Source of the DNA: CBDCFV01 sp965203835
Lineage (GTDB): Bacteria; Chloroflexota; Dehalococcoidia; Lucifugimonadales; UBA3495
Length of the DNA stretch: 64,000 nucleotides
Direction: 5' to 3'
Assembly (NCBI GenBank): GCA_965203835.1
Contig: OZ241919.1
Span: forward strand, 1,860,001 to 1,924,000
Of this stretch, positions 33,264-41,350 are shown piece after piece. The position numbers and the translations under genes were made by a program. The stretch's first letter is position 1. Each line of letters opens with the position of its first letter. The notes beneath the pieces are model-generated. The model saw nothing but the letters and a program-made list of their open reading frames with translations. It had not been told where the DNA came from and made no database searches.

Positions 33264-34301
33264 ATGCCTGATGAAGAGATTCGAGTCGGTCTTATTGGAG
33301 CGGGACTGAATACCCGCGACCGGCACATCCCCGGATTCCAGGGTGTAGAAGGCCTGGAAATAGTGGCCGTGGCTAACCGCAGCCGGGAGTCGGGTAGACG
33401 GGTGGCGGACCAGTTCAACATCCCGCAGGTCTACGACAACTGGCGCGAGCTATTGGAAGACGACAGCATAAACGCGGTCTGCATAGGCACCTGGCCCTAC
33501 ACGCACAGCACCATGACCGTGGCCGCGTTGGAGAAGGGCAAGCACGTGCTTTGCGAAGCGCGGATGGCCACCAACGCCCAGGAAGCCCGCGAGATGCTGG
33601 CAGCGTCACGACTCCGTCCCGACCTTGTGGCCCAGATCGTCCCTTCGCCATTGACCTTCAGGGTGGACAATCTGCTGCAACGGATGATCGCCGACGGCTA
33701 CCTGGGGGAGTTGCTGGCGGTGGAGTTGCAGTCGTTGGGCCCCAATTTCATCGACGCCTCCGGTCCCATGCACTGGCGCCATAACCGGGACCTGAGCGGG
33801 TACAACATACTGAACATGGGCATCTGGTACGAAGCGATGATCCGGTGGGTGGGCCGCGCTACCCGCGTAATGGCCATGACCAAGGTCAACGTGTCGTCCC
33901 GGCGGGACGACGACGGCAACGTGAACACCATCAGTATACCGGACCACGCGGATATTCTTTGTGAACTTGCCAACGGCGCCCAAGCCCACATGCGGTTCAG
34001 CGCGGTTACCGGGCTTTCCACCGGCAACGAGGTGTGGCTGTACGGCAGTGAAGGCACCATCCGGCTGGACCACCGGTTGAACGTATATGCGGGACGACGG
34101 GGCGATGCGGCGTTGTCGGAGGTGGCCAATCCGCAGGAGGGTCAAGCGCACTGGAGGGTGGAGGAAGAGTTCGCCAACGCTATCCGGGGACAGGAACAGA
34201 TAACCCGCACTCCCTTCGACGTCGGCGTCCATTACATGGAGTGGACCGAGGCGGTTACCCGCAGCGCGCAAACGGGGCAGGCAATTTCCCTGCCCCTGTA
34301 G
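33264..34301 (+). CDS. Gfo/Idh/MocA family oxidoreductase
   Basis: A 345-residue NAD(P)-dependent oxidoreductase of the glucose-fructose oxidoreductase type. The N-terminal Rossmann fold has GLIGAGLNTRDRHIPGF, and the C-terminal dehydratase-like domain is complete. The motif usually written EKP reads CEARMAT here, so the catalytic lysine of many family members is absent; the reaction may differ. AGGAG lies 8 bases before the ATG. Substrate unknown, probably a sugar or inositol derivative. Confidence 0.88.
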   Translation: MPDEEIRVGLIGAGLNTRDRHIPGFQGVEGLEIVAVANRSRESGRRVADQFNIPQVYDNWRELLEDDSINAVCIGTWPYTHSTMTVAALEKGKHVLCEARMATNAQEAREMLAASRLRPDLVAQIVPSPLTFRVDNLLQRMIADGYLGELLAVELQSLGPNFIDASGPMHWRHNRDLSGYNILNMGIWYEAMIRWVGRATRVMAMTKVNVSSRRDDDGNVNTISIPDHADILCELANGAQAHMRFSAVTGLSTGNEVWLYGSEGTIRLDHRLNVYAGRRGDAALSEVANPQEGQAHWRVEEEFANAIRGQEQITRTPFDVGVHYMEWTEAVTRSAQTGQAISLPL

Positions 34302-34317
34302 GCCTGCCCTCAAACCT

Positions 34318-34346
34318 GCCTCCCGCCTTCGCGGGAGAGACGGAGC
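34318..34346. repeat. Interspersed-repeat copy downstream of the Gfo/Idh gene
   Basis: CTCCCGCCTTCGCGGGAGAG: a perfect CTCCCGC/GCGGGAG stem, deviating from the consensus ATTCCCGC yet with compensating changes in both arms. Confidence 0.75.
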
Positions 34347-34415
34347 AAGCAGGAGATACGGAGGAAGGGGCCTGACCCCGGCGGACCGGGTGTCAATCGG
34401 GAGTAGAAAGAGACA

Positions 34416-34446
34416 GGCTCCAGCCCTATCCGGGCTGGAGCCTTTT
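34416..34446 (+). terminator. Rho-independent terminator, possibly bidirectional
   Basis: An 11-bp perfect stem GGCTCCAGCCC (34416-34426) / GGGCTGGAGCC (34432-34442), five-base loop and TTTT on the plus strand. It lies between the convergent Gfo/Idh and htrA-like genes. Confidence 0.9.
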
Positions 34447-34461
34447 GGTTTGCCGGCCAGG

Positions 34462-35697
34462 TTACCGCTCGTCCTCTTCAGAGTTTCCGTCCGGTAGGGT
34501 AAAACCCGGAGGCAGCAGCTCTTTGGGCAAGCTCCATTCGTCGGGTCCGGGGATCGTTCGCGGCCTGGCGGACTCGGTTTCCTCGGGCCATTCTCCCAAG
34601 GCCAACGTTACGTCTATGCCTTCGCCGTCCCGGAACACCTGCAACGTCACCTCGTCTCCGGGGAGATGCTTGTTCAACTGGGTTATCAGGTCCGCCACCG
34701 TGGTAACTGGCACGCCGTCAATACCGGTGATAATGTCTCCGCCCCGGGTGGGAATGCCGTATTGGTCCATCCCTGAGGGGACCAGACCCGCTTCGGCGGC
34801 CGGGCTGCCGGTCATGACTTGGGTTATGTAGACGCCCTTATCCTGGGGCAGTTCCAAGGCTTCCACCATCAAGGGCCTCAAGGTAGCCGCGCTTATCCCC
34901 AGCCAAGGAGGCCTGACTTCCTGCTTCGTCTTCAACCTGGTCAGGAGATTGCCCAGTGTATTGGCCGGAACAGCGAACCCGATGCTGCCTTGACCGGGGC
35001 TTCGAAGGGCCATTTGACCGAAATGCGACTGTATCGCGGTGTTGATTCCAATGACTTCTCCGTCCCTGTTGAGCAGCGGCCCGCCGGAATTGCCCGGGTT
35101 AATCAACGCGTCGGTCTGGATGACCCCGGAGATAGGCCGGGAAAGGTCGCTGGTCAGGGTGCGGTCCAGCCCACTGACTACTCCAACGGTGATCGAGCCG
35201 CCCAGTCCGAACGGGCTCCCTATGGCGATAGCCAACTGGCCGGGACGGGCCTCGCTGGAGTCACCCAACGTCAACGGCATAATGTCCTTCACCGCCTCAC
35301 TGGCGACCTTCAGAAGAGCGAGATCATTGGCGGGGTTGGTACCCAACAGCTCCGCCTGCGCGCTGGAGCCGTCCTGGAAGGAGATTCTTATCCGGTCCGC
35401 GTCCTGCACGACGTGAAAGTTAGTGGCTATATGGCCCTCATCGTCGATGAGAAACCCGGAGCCGAATCCCAACCGTCCGAAAGACTCCTCCATCTGACGG
35501 TCGATATTGATGTCCACCACCGCCGGGCTGGCGGTCTCATAAATGGTCTGCACCAGTTGTTCGTCGAATAACGCGGCTGATGCCGGCTTAGAGGCCCCGT
35601 CGAATCCGGGGCCCGCCCACGCAAAGGCGATCACGAAAATCACCGCAACCGAGAGAGCGGTTACCGCCATGGCAAAAGATTTACTCACTCCTTTCAT
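34462..35697 (-). CDS. HtrA/DegP-like trypsin-type protease with PDZ domain
   Basis: A 411-residue S1C serine protease acting outside the membrane in protein quality control. A single N-terminal hydrophobic anchor (about residues 8-28) is followed by the protease domain with catalytic H95 (ATNFHVVQDA), D125 (ANDLALLK) and S204 (NPGNSGGPLL), then a PDZ domain (about 275-375) with GDIITGIDGVPV. The C-terminus is Pro-rich and acidic. A 3' terminator is shared with the convergent gene. The start is followed by a typical signal anchor, supporting ATG at 35697. Confidence 0.94.
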   Translation of the reverse strand: MKGVSKSFAMAVTALSVAVIFVIAFAWAGPGFDGASKPASAALFDEQLVQTIYETASPAVVDINIDRQMEESFGRLGFGSGFLIDDEGHIATNFHVVQDADRIRISFQDGSSAQAELLGTNPANDLALLKVASEAVKDIMPLTLGDSSEARPGQLAIAIGSPFGLGGSITVGVVSGLDRTLTSDLSRPISGVIQTDALINPGNSGGPLLNRDGEVIGINTAIQSHFGQMALRSPGQGSIGFAVPANTLGNLLTRLKTKQEVRPPWLGISAATLRPLMVEALELPQDKGVYITQVMTGSPAAEAGLVPSGMDQYGIPTRGGDIITGIDGVPVTTVADLITQLNKHLPGDEVTLQVFRDGEGIDVTLALGEWPEETESARPRTIPGPDEWSLPKELLPPGFTLPDGNSEEDER

Positions 35698-35808
35698 AGT
35701 TTCTCACTCCCCTCGATAGTCGAGTCTACCTGCCGTGCAGCAGGCTGCCATAATACATAATATCATTATACGCACAAAAGCCGATGAATGGTTTTCCGGA
35801 TTTCTGCC

Positions 35809-35872
35809 CTATCCTTCCCTGTCCAGAAAGTCCAGCACCCGCTGCACCGCCGCATCCTTGTTGTAGGACTGG
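35809..35872 (-). pseudogene. Duplicated 3' end of an HpaB-like gene (remnant)
   Basis: Bases 35816-35872 match 36311-36367, the end of the HpaB-like gene, with two differences in 57 bases. On the minus strand it reads SYNKDAAVQRVLDFLDREG then stop, compared with SYNKDAAAQRVLDFLDREEKQ in the full gene. The similarity stops abruptly at 35872. The HEPN-like gene is enclosed between the two copies. Confidence 0.85.
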
Positions 35873-35914
35873 CGCAGTTTTCCGATATGAAAAGTAAACT
35901 GCAAAGTGTTTCGG

Positions 35915-36301
35915 TTATGGACCCGCCAAAGCCTCTGAGTCCTGGATGTAATGGATAGTCTCCCGGATTAGCTTGGCCGTTGACTCCAACGGCTCACAAC
36001 GACCATTGTAGAAACAATCGTTATGCAGGTAACGAGCACGCTCCGCCAGTCTTGGAGGGAGCGTACTGAATGCTTCATCCTGAAGCGCCAACTGTCTCAG
36101 CCCGGACGACACCTGAATAGTATTATTAACCGTTGCTCCGCTGTTGCGGGCGAGTAGCAACGCTTCGGTAGCCCTTCTGGCGGCGCACCAAGCCTTTTCC
36201 GCCGCGTCCCGAACGTCGCCCGCATCCAACCTCTCCATCGCGGAGTCGTACAGTCGCCGGGCGTCATCAAAAGTCTCCCTTACTGTGACAGTCATTGTCA
36301 T
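35915..36301 (-). CDS. HEPN/PaREP1-like small helical protein
   Basis: A 128-residue all-helical protein with YDSAMERLDAGDVRDAAEKAWCAARRATEALLLARNSG at about residues 14-51, then two more helices containing ARYLHNDCFYNG. It looks distantly homologous to the protein at 2736. The ATG at 36301 overlaps the stop of the HpaB-like gene and follows GGAGG, so translation is coupled. No partner nucleotidyltransferase is adjacent, but one with a fused HEPN domain lies 2.4 kb away at 38663. Function unknown. Confidence 0.65.
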   Translation of the reverse strand: MTMTVTVRETFDDARRLYDSAMERLDAGDVRDAAEKAWCAARRATEALLLARNSGATVNNTIQVSSGLRQLALQDEAFSTLPPRLAERARYLHNDCFYNGRCEPLESTAKLIRETIHYIQDSEALAGP

Positions 36302-37794
36302 TGTTTTTCCTCCCTGTCCAGAAAATCCAGCACCCGCTGCGCCGCCGCATCCTTGTTGTAGGACTGGTAGCTCATCATGGCGTTGCGGACGGGGTCGCCT
36401 CCGAAGAAACGTTCGTACAGCACTTGGCGGCCCCCGAAACTGCTGCAGGCCACATCCCAAGCCAAGTGGAAAAGGCGCGCCCGCTGCCAGCCCGTCGCGC
36501 TGTCAGTAGCAAGGTACTTTTCCACGTCGGGGCCGATGGCCGCCTCGAAGTCCCTCTCGGCAGGGAGAGCCATAAGGCTGCTGGACCCCAGCAGTTGCAC
36601 AATTTCCGCCAGCCTTGGGTAGATGGTAGTGGGGTACAGGGCGCGGGCGGCGCTAATGGGCCCGGCCGCGGGACACATAACGCCCCACTGGTTGGGCTGG
36701 GCGTCGGCCTCCGAGGCCCGAAGGCAGGCCTTCAGGGTTTCCAGGTAGACGATGATCTCCGCTACCCGCTCCTGCACATGGGGGATGCTTCCCGACCCCA
36801 GGGTGTCCACCATCAGGGTCGCCAAGCCCAGGATGAACTCGGTTTTGACCGCACAGCGGTTGGCAACCTGGTAGCCCGAATGGGTGGTGGACTGGGTGGC
36901 CACCGAGTAGTTGTTGCACATTTCCACGTCGCCCAGCAGGAACACACGTTCCCAAGGGACCAGCACGTCGTCGAAGAACACCACCGCGTCCATCTCTTCG
37001 AAACGGGAGCCAAGGGGGTGATCAAAGGTCGAGCGGCCCAGGTCGTAACTCTCCCGGCAGATATATTTGAGCCCCGGCGTGTCGTTGGGGATGGCGAAAG
37101 AGAAGGCTTGACGCCAAGCGTCCTTGCCAATCAGATGGGTGCGGGTTGGGTATACGGCTATCTCATCGGATATGGGCCCCAGGGTCGCCAGGATGCGGCT
37201 GCCCCTGACGATGATGCCGGCGTCTGTCTCCTTGACCACCGTGAGGGCGACTTGGTCGTCGATGTTGTCCACAACGTCGGAGCTGCGGCGGCGTTGCAGG
37301 TTAACCAGGGTATGGGTGAGCGTAACGTCGTTCTCCCGGATGTACTCGTGGTAGTCACGGACGTTCTTGTCGAATCCTTCCCGGTTCTGCGAAAAATAAG
37401 CCGCAGCCCCGGCCCAGCCACTGATGGCGACGTTGAGAAAGTCGGGCGTGCGGGCCATCATCCCGCAGCCTTGCCAAGCCCAGTTGGTCATCATGCCGCG
37501 CCGGCGCTCCAATTCTTCCCGTGTCTTGGGAATAATGAACGACAACCCCACCGGCTCCCCGGACGACGGCGACGGGAAGGTCATCTCGTCTTTCATACCG
37601 GGGGCGTGCTGCAGGTTGTACAGCGCGGCCACCGATCGCACACCGCCCTTCAGGCCGGGGTGAGTCGTAACGTCTTTAACTCGTTCGCCGCGTATCCACA
37701 CCTCGGCCGGCCTCTGTTTAAGTCCATCGATGTATTGCTGTCCCGTTCTGGCTGGCATGGCTACCTCTCTGATGTTCCCTTGTAGTTCTGTCAA
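36298..37794 (-). CDS. 4-hydroxyphenylacetate 3-monooxygenase-type flavin hydroxylase (HpaB-like)
   Basis: A 498-residue FADH2-dependent aromatic hydroxylase or acyl-CoA-dehydratase-fold relative. Family features are the N-terminal RTGQQYIDGL, the central helical domain with ESYDLGRSTFDHPLGSRFEEMDAVVFFDDVLVPWERVFL (the characteristic loop) and RCAVKTEFILGLA. Length fits the HpaB/4-hydroxybutyryl-CoA dehydratase clan. No HpaC-like reductase is adjacent. It would hydroxylate a phenolic or related substrate, with reduced flavin from elsewhere. Confidence 0.88.
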   Translation of the reverse strand: MTELQGNIREVAMPARTGQQYIDGLKQRPAEVWIRGERVKDVTTHPGLKGGVRSVAALYNLQHAPGMKDEMTFPSPSSGEPVGLSFIIPKTREELERRRGMMTNWAWQGCGMMARTPDFLNVAISGWAGAAAYFSQNREGFDKNVRDYHEYIRENDVTLTHTLVNLQRRRSSDVVDNIDDQVALTVVKETDAGIIVRGSRILATLGPISDEIAVYPTRTHLIGKDAWRQAFSFAIPNDTPGLKYICRESYDLGRSTFDHPLGSRFEEMDAVVFFDDVLVPWERVFLLGDVEMCNNYSVATQSTTHSGYQVANRCAVKTEFILGLATLMVDTLGSGSIPHVQERVAEIIVYLETLKACLRASEADAQPNQWGVMCPAAGPISAARALYPTTIYPRLAEIVQLLGSSSLMALPAERDFEAAIGPDVEKYLATDSATGWQRARLFHLAWDVACSSFGGRQVLYERFFGGDPVRNAMMSYQSYNKDAAAQRVLDFLDREEKQ

Positions 37795-37862
37795 GAGTAT
37801 ATTAGCGGATATTCGTCTCAGAATGGCTTTAGAACACTCCGAAAATGCGTCTCCGAGAGAAC

Positions 37863-38495
37863 ATGATGCTTAAGTTGACCCGATTGGTATCTGTTCCAGT
37901 GATAGTATTGGCGTTGGCGTGTGGCGCCGTGACCATCAGGTTAGATACGGAAGTTTCAGACGAGACTGAGATAAAGCACGACATTCAGATGGAGATGTCA
38001 GGTCCCATAGCCGCTATGGCGTCGGAAGAGTTCAATGAAGATGATCTTGATGAAAAATGCACTGCATCCATAGATGAGGCTGAAGAGACTTTTGAGTTAA
38101 GTTGCAAAGGCTTGTCTCAATCAGAAATGCGGGACGATGACCTTTTTCCCTCATCAGAATCGCAAGAGAACGAACTTGAAAGTCAGGAATTTGATTTTGA
38201 TGTTGAAGTCACAAAAGTTGACTTGGGCGACCAGTGGGAATACGAAGCGAGAATGAGGAATTCCTTCAGCATATCTGAAGAAGAATTGGAAACCGACCTG
38301 TTTACTGGTGTTATGGACCTCGACGCAATCATCAAATTCCGCTTTCACTGGACAGTGGATATGCCTGGCGAGATAGTTGAAGCCAACGCGGACACTTACG
38401 AAAAAGGAACTGCGTCATTCATTGCCAAACTTGATGATGACCGGGAAACCTTCGCAGTGGTCAGCCGACAGGATAAAGGCGGCAGTTGCAACTAG
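37863..38495 (+). CDS. Secreted lipoprotein, LppM/DUF3153-like
   Basis: A 210-residue lipoprotein: signal peptide with lipobox LALAC-G (cysteine near residue 20), then a strongly acidic, beta-strand-rich domain (DETEIKHDIQMEMSG, DLDAIIKFRFHWTVDMPGEIVEANAD). The last segment resembles the LppM-type pattern of a conserved Gly-Glu-Ile followed by Asn-Ala, so I call it tentatively. Base composition is AT-richer than its neighbours, suggesting acquisition. SD GAGAG precedes ATG 37863. Confidence 0.6.
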   Translation: MMLKLTRLVSVPVIVLALACGAVTIRLDTEVSDETEIKHDIQMEMSGPIAAMASEEFNEDDLDEKCTASIDEAEETFELSCKGLSQSEMRDDDLFPSSESQENELESQEFDFDVEVTKVDLGDQWEYEARMRNSFSISEEELETDLFTGVMDLDAIIKFRFHWTVDMPGEIVEANADTYEKGTASFIAKLDDDRETFAVVSRQDKGGSCN

Positions 38496-38524
38496 ACACA
38501 ACAGTTGGACAGAATTGAGGAGAT

Positions 38525-38605
38525 GTGGCCCCGCTGTTGATTGCCCTGGGGTTTGCCGTAACTGTTGCGGCGTGTTCGGTGAGCGGCCCGCCTCCTTGTG
38601 GTGAG
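38525..38605 (+). pseudogene. Lipoprotein leader remnant
   Basis: Just 29 bases past the lipoprotein gene, a GTG opens a frame with a perfect-looking lipoprotein signal peptide (APLLIALGFAVTVAAC-S) followed by SGPPPCGEQR, after which coding character is lost and the frame runs antisense through the next gene. I read it as the 5' scrap of a second lipoprotein gene cut off by rearrangement. The SD spacing is short. Confidence 0.4.
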
Positions 38606-38662
38606 CAACGCCTGCGTTTCGTTCTCGTAGCCTCGCTACTGCGCGGAATAACAACCGTTCAG

Positions 38663-39523
38663 CTACCGCTGCCTGGGAGAAACCGTATCGGTGCTGCCTT
38701 CCGGGGGAATGTTCCACGGGTCCTCCCCGGTAAGTTCTTCGATGCGCCGGTAAACCCGGCCCAAGTCTTCAGTGACCGAGTTTGCCATCTGCCGGTAGTC
38801 GGCTATGGGGGTGAGCAACGGCCCATAGCGGGACCCGCCAGCATAGTTATTCATCGTCTCGAAGTTGCTGGCGAACCGCCATTCCCGTTCCGGATCTCTG
38901 CGGCATATCTCTTCGGCCAGAAGATCAAGCCGGTGGGTGTGCGGATATTCGTAGCCCAGCGCAGATATGAGCGCCTTCATCCCGTGTTCCAAGGACTGGT
39001 GAGCATTGTAGGCCGTGAGCAGATTTTCACGGCCAATGTCCATAAGGACGTGCATACCGTCGTAGTGTGTGTTGGCGTGGGAGATGCGCAGGTTTCTTTC
39101 GGCGTACTCCTCGCTGTAGTCATTTCCTTCTTCGTTGTAAGACTCTTGATAGTTCTCCGGGTCGCGCGGCATTTTGATTCCCTCGCGGAAGGCCATTCTG
39201 GCCACGCTGTTGATGCTGTGGAGACTTTTCCGTGCGTACTCCTCGGGAGTCATATACACGAAGTCGGCGTCCATGAACTGGGAGTAATTCTGCTCCATCA
39301 AGCGGTGGGCGATGGATTGGACATTGGACGCCGCCGCCTGGTCTGGAAGCGCCGGATTGATAATCATCAGGTCAAGGTCGGAGCGGTCCGTCCAGTCCCC
39401 ACGGGCCCGGGAGCCGAACAGGATGACGCATTCGGCGTCTATCGCCTTACGCAGGGAGTCTGCTACCCGGACAGCCCTGGGGTCATGTTTGGAATTGAAG
39501 GGCCGGTTACGAACGTCAGTCAT
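38663..39523 (-). CDS. Nucleotidyltransferase-HEPN fusion protein
   Basis: A 286-residue protein with an N-terminal minimal nucleotidyltransferase domain (GSRARG at 37-42, SDLDL at 48-52) and a C-terminal HEPN-type helical domain (NAHQSLEHGMKALISALG followed by THRLDLLAEEI). In MNT/HEPN toxin-antitoxin pairs these are separate genes; here they are one chain. The start ATG 39523 is preferred over an upstream TTG at 39541. Could be an autonomous modifier or a fused antitoxin-toxin; the HEPN RNase motif is not evident. Confidence 0.85.
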   Translation of the reverse strand: MTDVRNRPFNSKHDPRAVRVADSLRKAIDAECVILFGSRARGDWTDRSDLDLMIINPALPDQAAASNVQSIAHRLMEQNYSQFMDADFVYMTPEEYARKSLHSINSVARMAFREGIKMPRDPENYQESYNEEGNDYSEEYAERNLRISHANTHYDGMHVLMDIGRENLLTAYNAHQSLEHGMKALISALGYEYPHTHRLDLLAEEICRRDPEREWRFASNFETMNNYAGGSRYGPLLTPIADYRQMANSVTEDLGRVYRRIEELTGEDPWNIPPEGSTDTVSPRQR

Positions 39524-39631
39524 CGCAAATCTCGTTGCCAATTCTGAACAGCGGGGCTTCAGGTTACTATATTACTATTTCTCCGGCCTCTGCGTTAGAA
39601 TGCCCCGCAGAATACCCACCAGGAGGAAGCC

Positions 39632-40732
39632 ATGAAAGGCCGCGTTGTCATCTGTAAAGAGTACGGCAAACCCTTCGAAATCGAAGAATACGACGTTCCA
39701 GATCCCGCTCCGGGAGCGGTGTTGCTGCGCATGACGCAAGCAGGCATTTGCGGCTCGGACCTGCACACTTGGCGCGGCGACCAAGTCAACGTGCCCTTGC
39801 CTCCCAGCGGGCGCGCCATGGGCCACGAGGGTACCGGTGTGGTGCATACGCTGGGCGAGGGTGTGACCACCGACTCGGCCGGCAAACCCATCGAAAAGGG
39901 AGACCGGGTGGTATACGCCGCCGTGTTCCCCTGCTACCACTGCCACCAGTGCCTGAAGGGCAACACCAACTGGTGCATGAACCGGAACTACCCGGCGGCC
40001 GGGGTGTGGCCCTACTTCGTTTCGACCTACGCCGACTACCTGTACCTCCCGCCGCGCCATCCCTTCTTTTTGGTGCCGGACGAGTTGGACGACAACCTGC
40101 TGGGGCCGGTGAATTGCGCCATGGGCACCGTGACCACCGGGCTGTTGCGGGCTGACGCCGGAGAGGGAGATTACGTGGTGATTCAAGGCGCGGGAGGCTT
40201 AGGCATCCACGCCACCGCAATGGCCAAGGAGATGGGCGCCGACCGGGTGATCGTGCTGGACCGTTTGGAGAACAGGCTGGAGCTGGCCGAGGCCTTCGGC
40301 GCGGACCACACCATCAACATCGAAGAGTTCAACACCCCGGAAACCCGCTTGCGCCGGGTAAGGGAGTTGACCGACGGCCGGGGCGCCGATGTAGTGATGG
40401 AACTGGTGGGCAGGGCCGAGTTGCTGGCCGAGGGAATCGACATGCTCAGCAACGGCGGGACCTTCGTCGAGATCGGCGACATCGTGCGGGGCCGAGAGGT
40501 GTCCATCGATCCGTCCAAGCTGTTGCAGGGCAAGAACATCGTGGGGTCGCTAATGTACCGGGCGGAACTGCTGCCCCGCCTGCTGAACTTCCTGGTCCGC
40601 AACAAGGACAGGCTGCCCTTCGACAGGATTGTCTCCCACCAGTTCCCGCTGGCCGACGTAAACGAGGCTTTCCCCCAAGCCGAATGGGACCAGCGCCAAC
40701 CGGACATTACCCGGGCGATGCTGGTGCCGTAG
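39632..40732 (+). CDS. Zinc-dependent alcohol dehydrogenase family protein
   Basis: A 366-residue medium-chain dehydrogenase. The catalytic zinc Cys is in GICGSDLHTW, GHEGTGVV follows, and the structural zinc loop CYHCHQCLKGNTNWC is intact. The NAD site has GAGGLGIHATAMAKEMGAD and an Asp-ending strand (VIVLDRLENR), suggesting NAD preference. SD AGGAGG before ATG 39632. Substrate unknown. Its stop lies three bases before the HigB remnant, in the same frame. Confidence 0.92.
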   Translation: MKGRVVICKEYGKPFEIEEYDVPDPAPGAVLLRMTQAGICGSDLHTWRGDQVNVPLPPSGRAMGHEGTGVVHTLGEGVTTDSAGKPIEKGDRVVYAAVFPCYHCHQCLKGNTNWCMNRNYPAAGVWPYFVSTYADYLYLPPRHPFFLVPDELDDNLLGPVNCAMGTVTTGLLRADAGEGDYVVIQGAGGLGIHATAMAKEMGADRVIVLDRLENRLELAEAFGADHTINIEEFNTPETRLRRVRELTDGRGADVVMELVGRAELLAEGIDMLSNGGTFVEIGDIVRGREVSIDPSKLLQGKNIVGSLMYRAELLPRLLNFLVRNKDRLPFDRIVSHQFPLADVNEAFPQAEWDQRQPDITRAMLVP

Positions 40733-40735
40733 GGG

Positions 40736-40861
40736 GTGGCGTTACTGTCAGGCAATCGCGCTGGTCAGTACAGCATGAGGGTCAACCGGCAATGGAGAAT
40801 TTGCTTTCGTTGGGGAGACGATGGGCCTTACGACGTTGAAATCGTGGATTACCACCACTGA
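40736..40861 (+). pseudogene. higB: Truncated HigB-type toxin (C-terminal half)
   Basis: This stretch, too short to be obvious, reads LLSGNRAGQYSMRVN, then RQWRICFRWGDDGPYDVEIVDYHH and stop. That is the C-terminal half of a HigB/RelE-family toxin (the QWRICFRW and YDVEIVDYH ends). About 50 N-terminal residues are missing; the sequence abuts the stop of the upstream dehydrogenase. Ten bases further the HigA gene begins, the normal order for higBA. Confidence 0.85.
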
Positions 40862-40871
40862 AGGGATAAAG

Positions 40872-41207
40872 ATGTCCGAGAGCAACAGGCGATTCAAGAA
40901 CGGTATGCGGCCAGTGCATCCAGGTGAAATACTCGTCGATGAGATCGTGGAATTGGACATGAGTCCCAGCCAATTAGCGGAGGCACTGGCAGCGCCAAGG
41001 TGCCAAATCAAAGCTATTCTTCAGTGCGACGAACGTATCACCACAGAAATGGCCCTGCGCCTGTCCCGGTATTTCGGCACGACAGCCGAACTTTGGATGA
41101 ACCTACAAAAGACTTACGATCTCAAGGTCGCAGAGGCTATCGTAGGTGACGAGATAACCAAGCAGGTCAAGCCACGGGAAGACATACCGACGCTCCCAGA
41201 GGAATGA
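40872..41207 (+). CDS. higA: HigA-type antitoxin, HTH (orphan)
   Basis: A 111-residue DNA-binding antitoxin. PVHPGEILVDEIVELDMSPSQLAEALAAP is the HTH_3/HigA helix-turn-helix, followed by ALRLSRYFGTTAELWMNLQKTYDL, the family end. SD AAGGG before ATG 40872. Its toxin partner is a 3' remnant just upstream, so this is probably an orphan antitoxin. It would have been autoregulatory; its own promoter may be lost with the toxin's start. Confidence 0.93.
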   Translation: MSESNRRFKNGMRPVHPGEILVDEIVELDMSPSQLAEALAAPRCQIKAILQCDERITTEMALRLSRYFGTTAELWMNLQKTYDLKVAEAIVGDEITKQVKPREDIPTLPEE

Positions 41208-41350
41208 GAAGGCTCTTAGCAGTCCTCTGCGGACGGTTGTAGTTATTGGAGTGGCCCCGGACATGTCTGGGGCCATTTACATACTGTCTGCATCCGCATC
41301 TAAGCTGTGCTAGAATGCCCACAAACGTCCCACGAAGAGGATGAAACGCC

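Noticed and set aside
34318..34346. Interspersed palindromic copy as a transcription terminator
   Set aside because: It has no T-run on either side; a proper terminator lies at 34416-34446.
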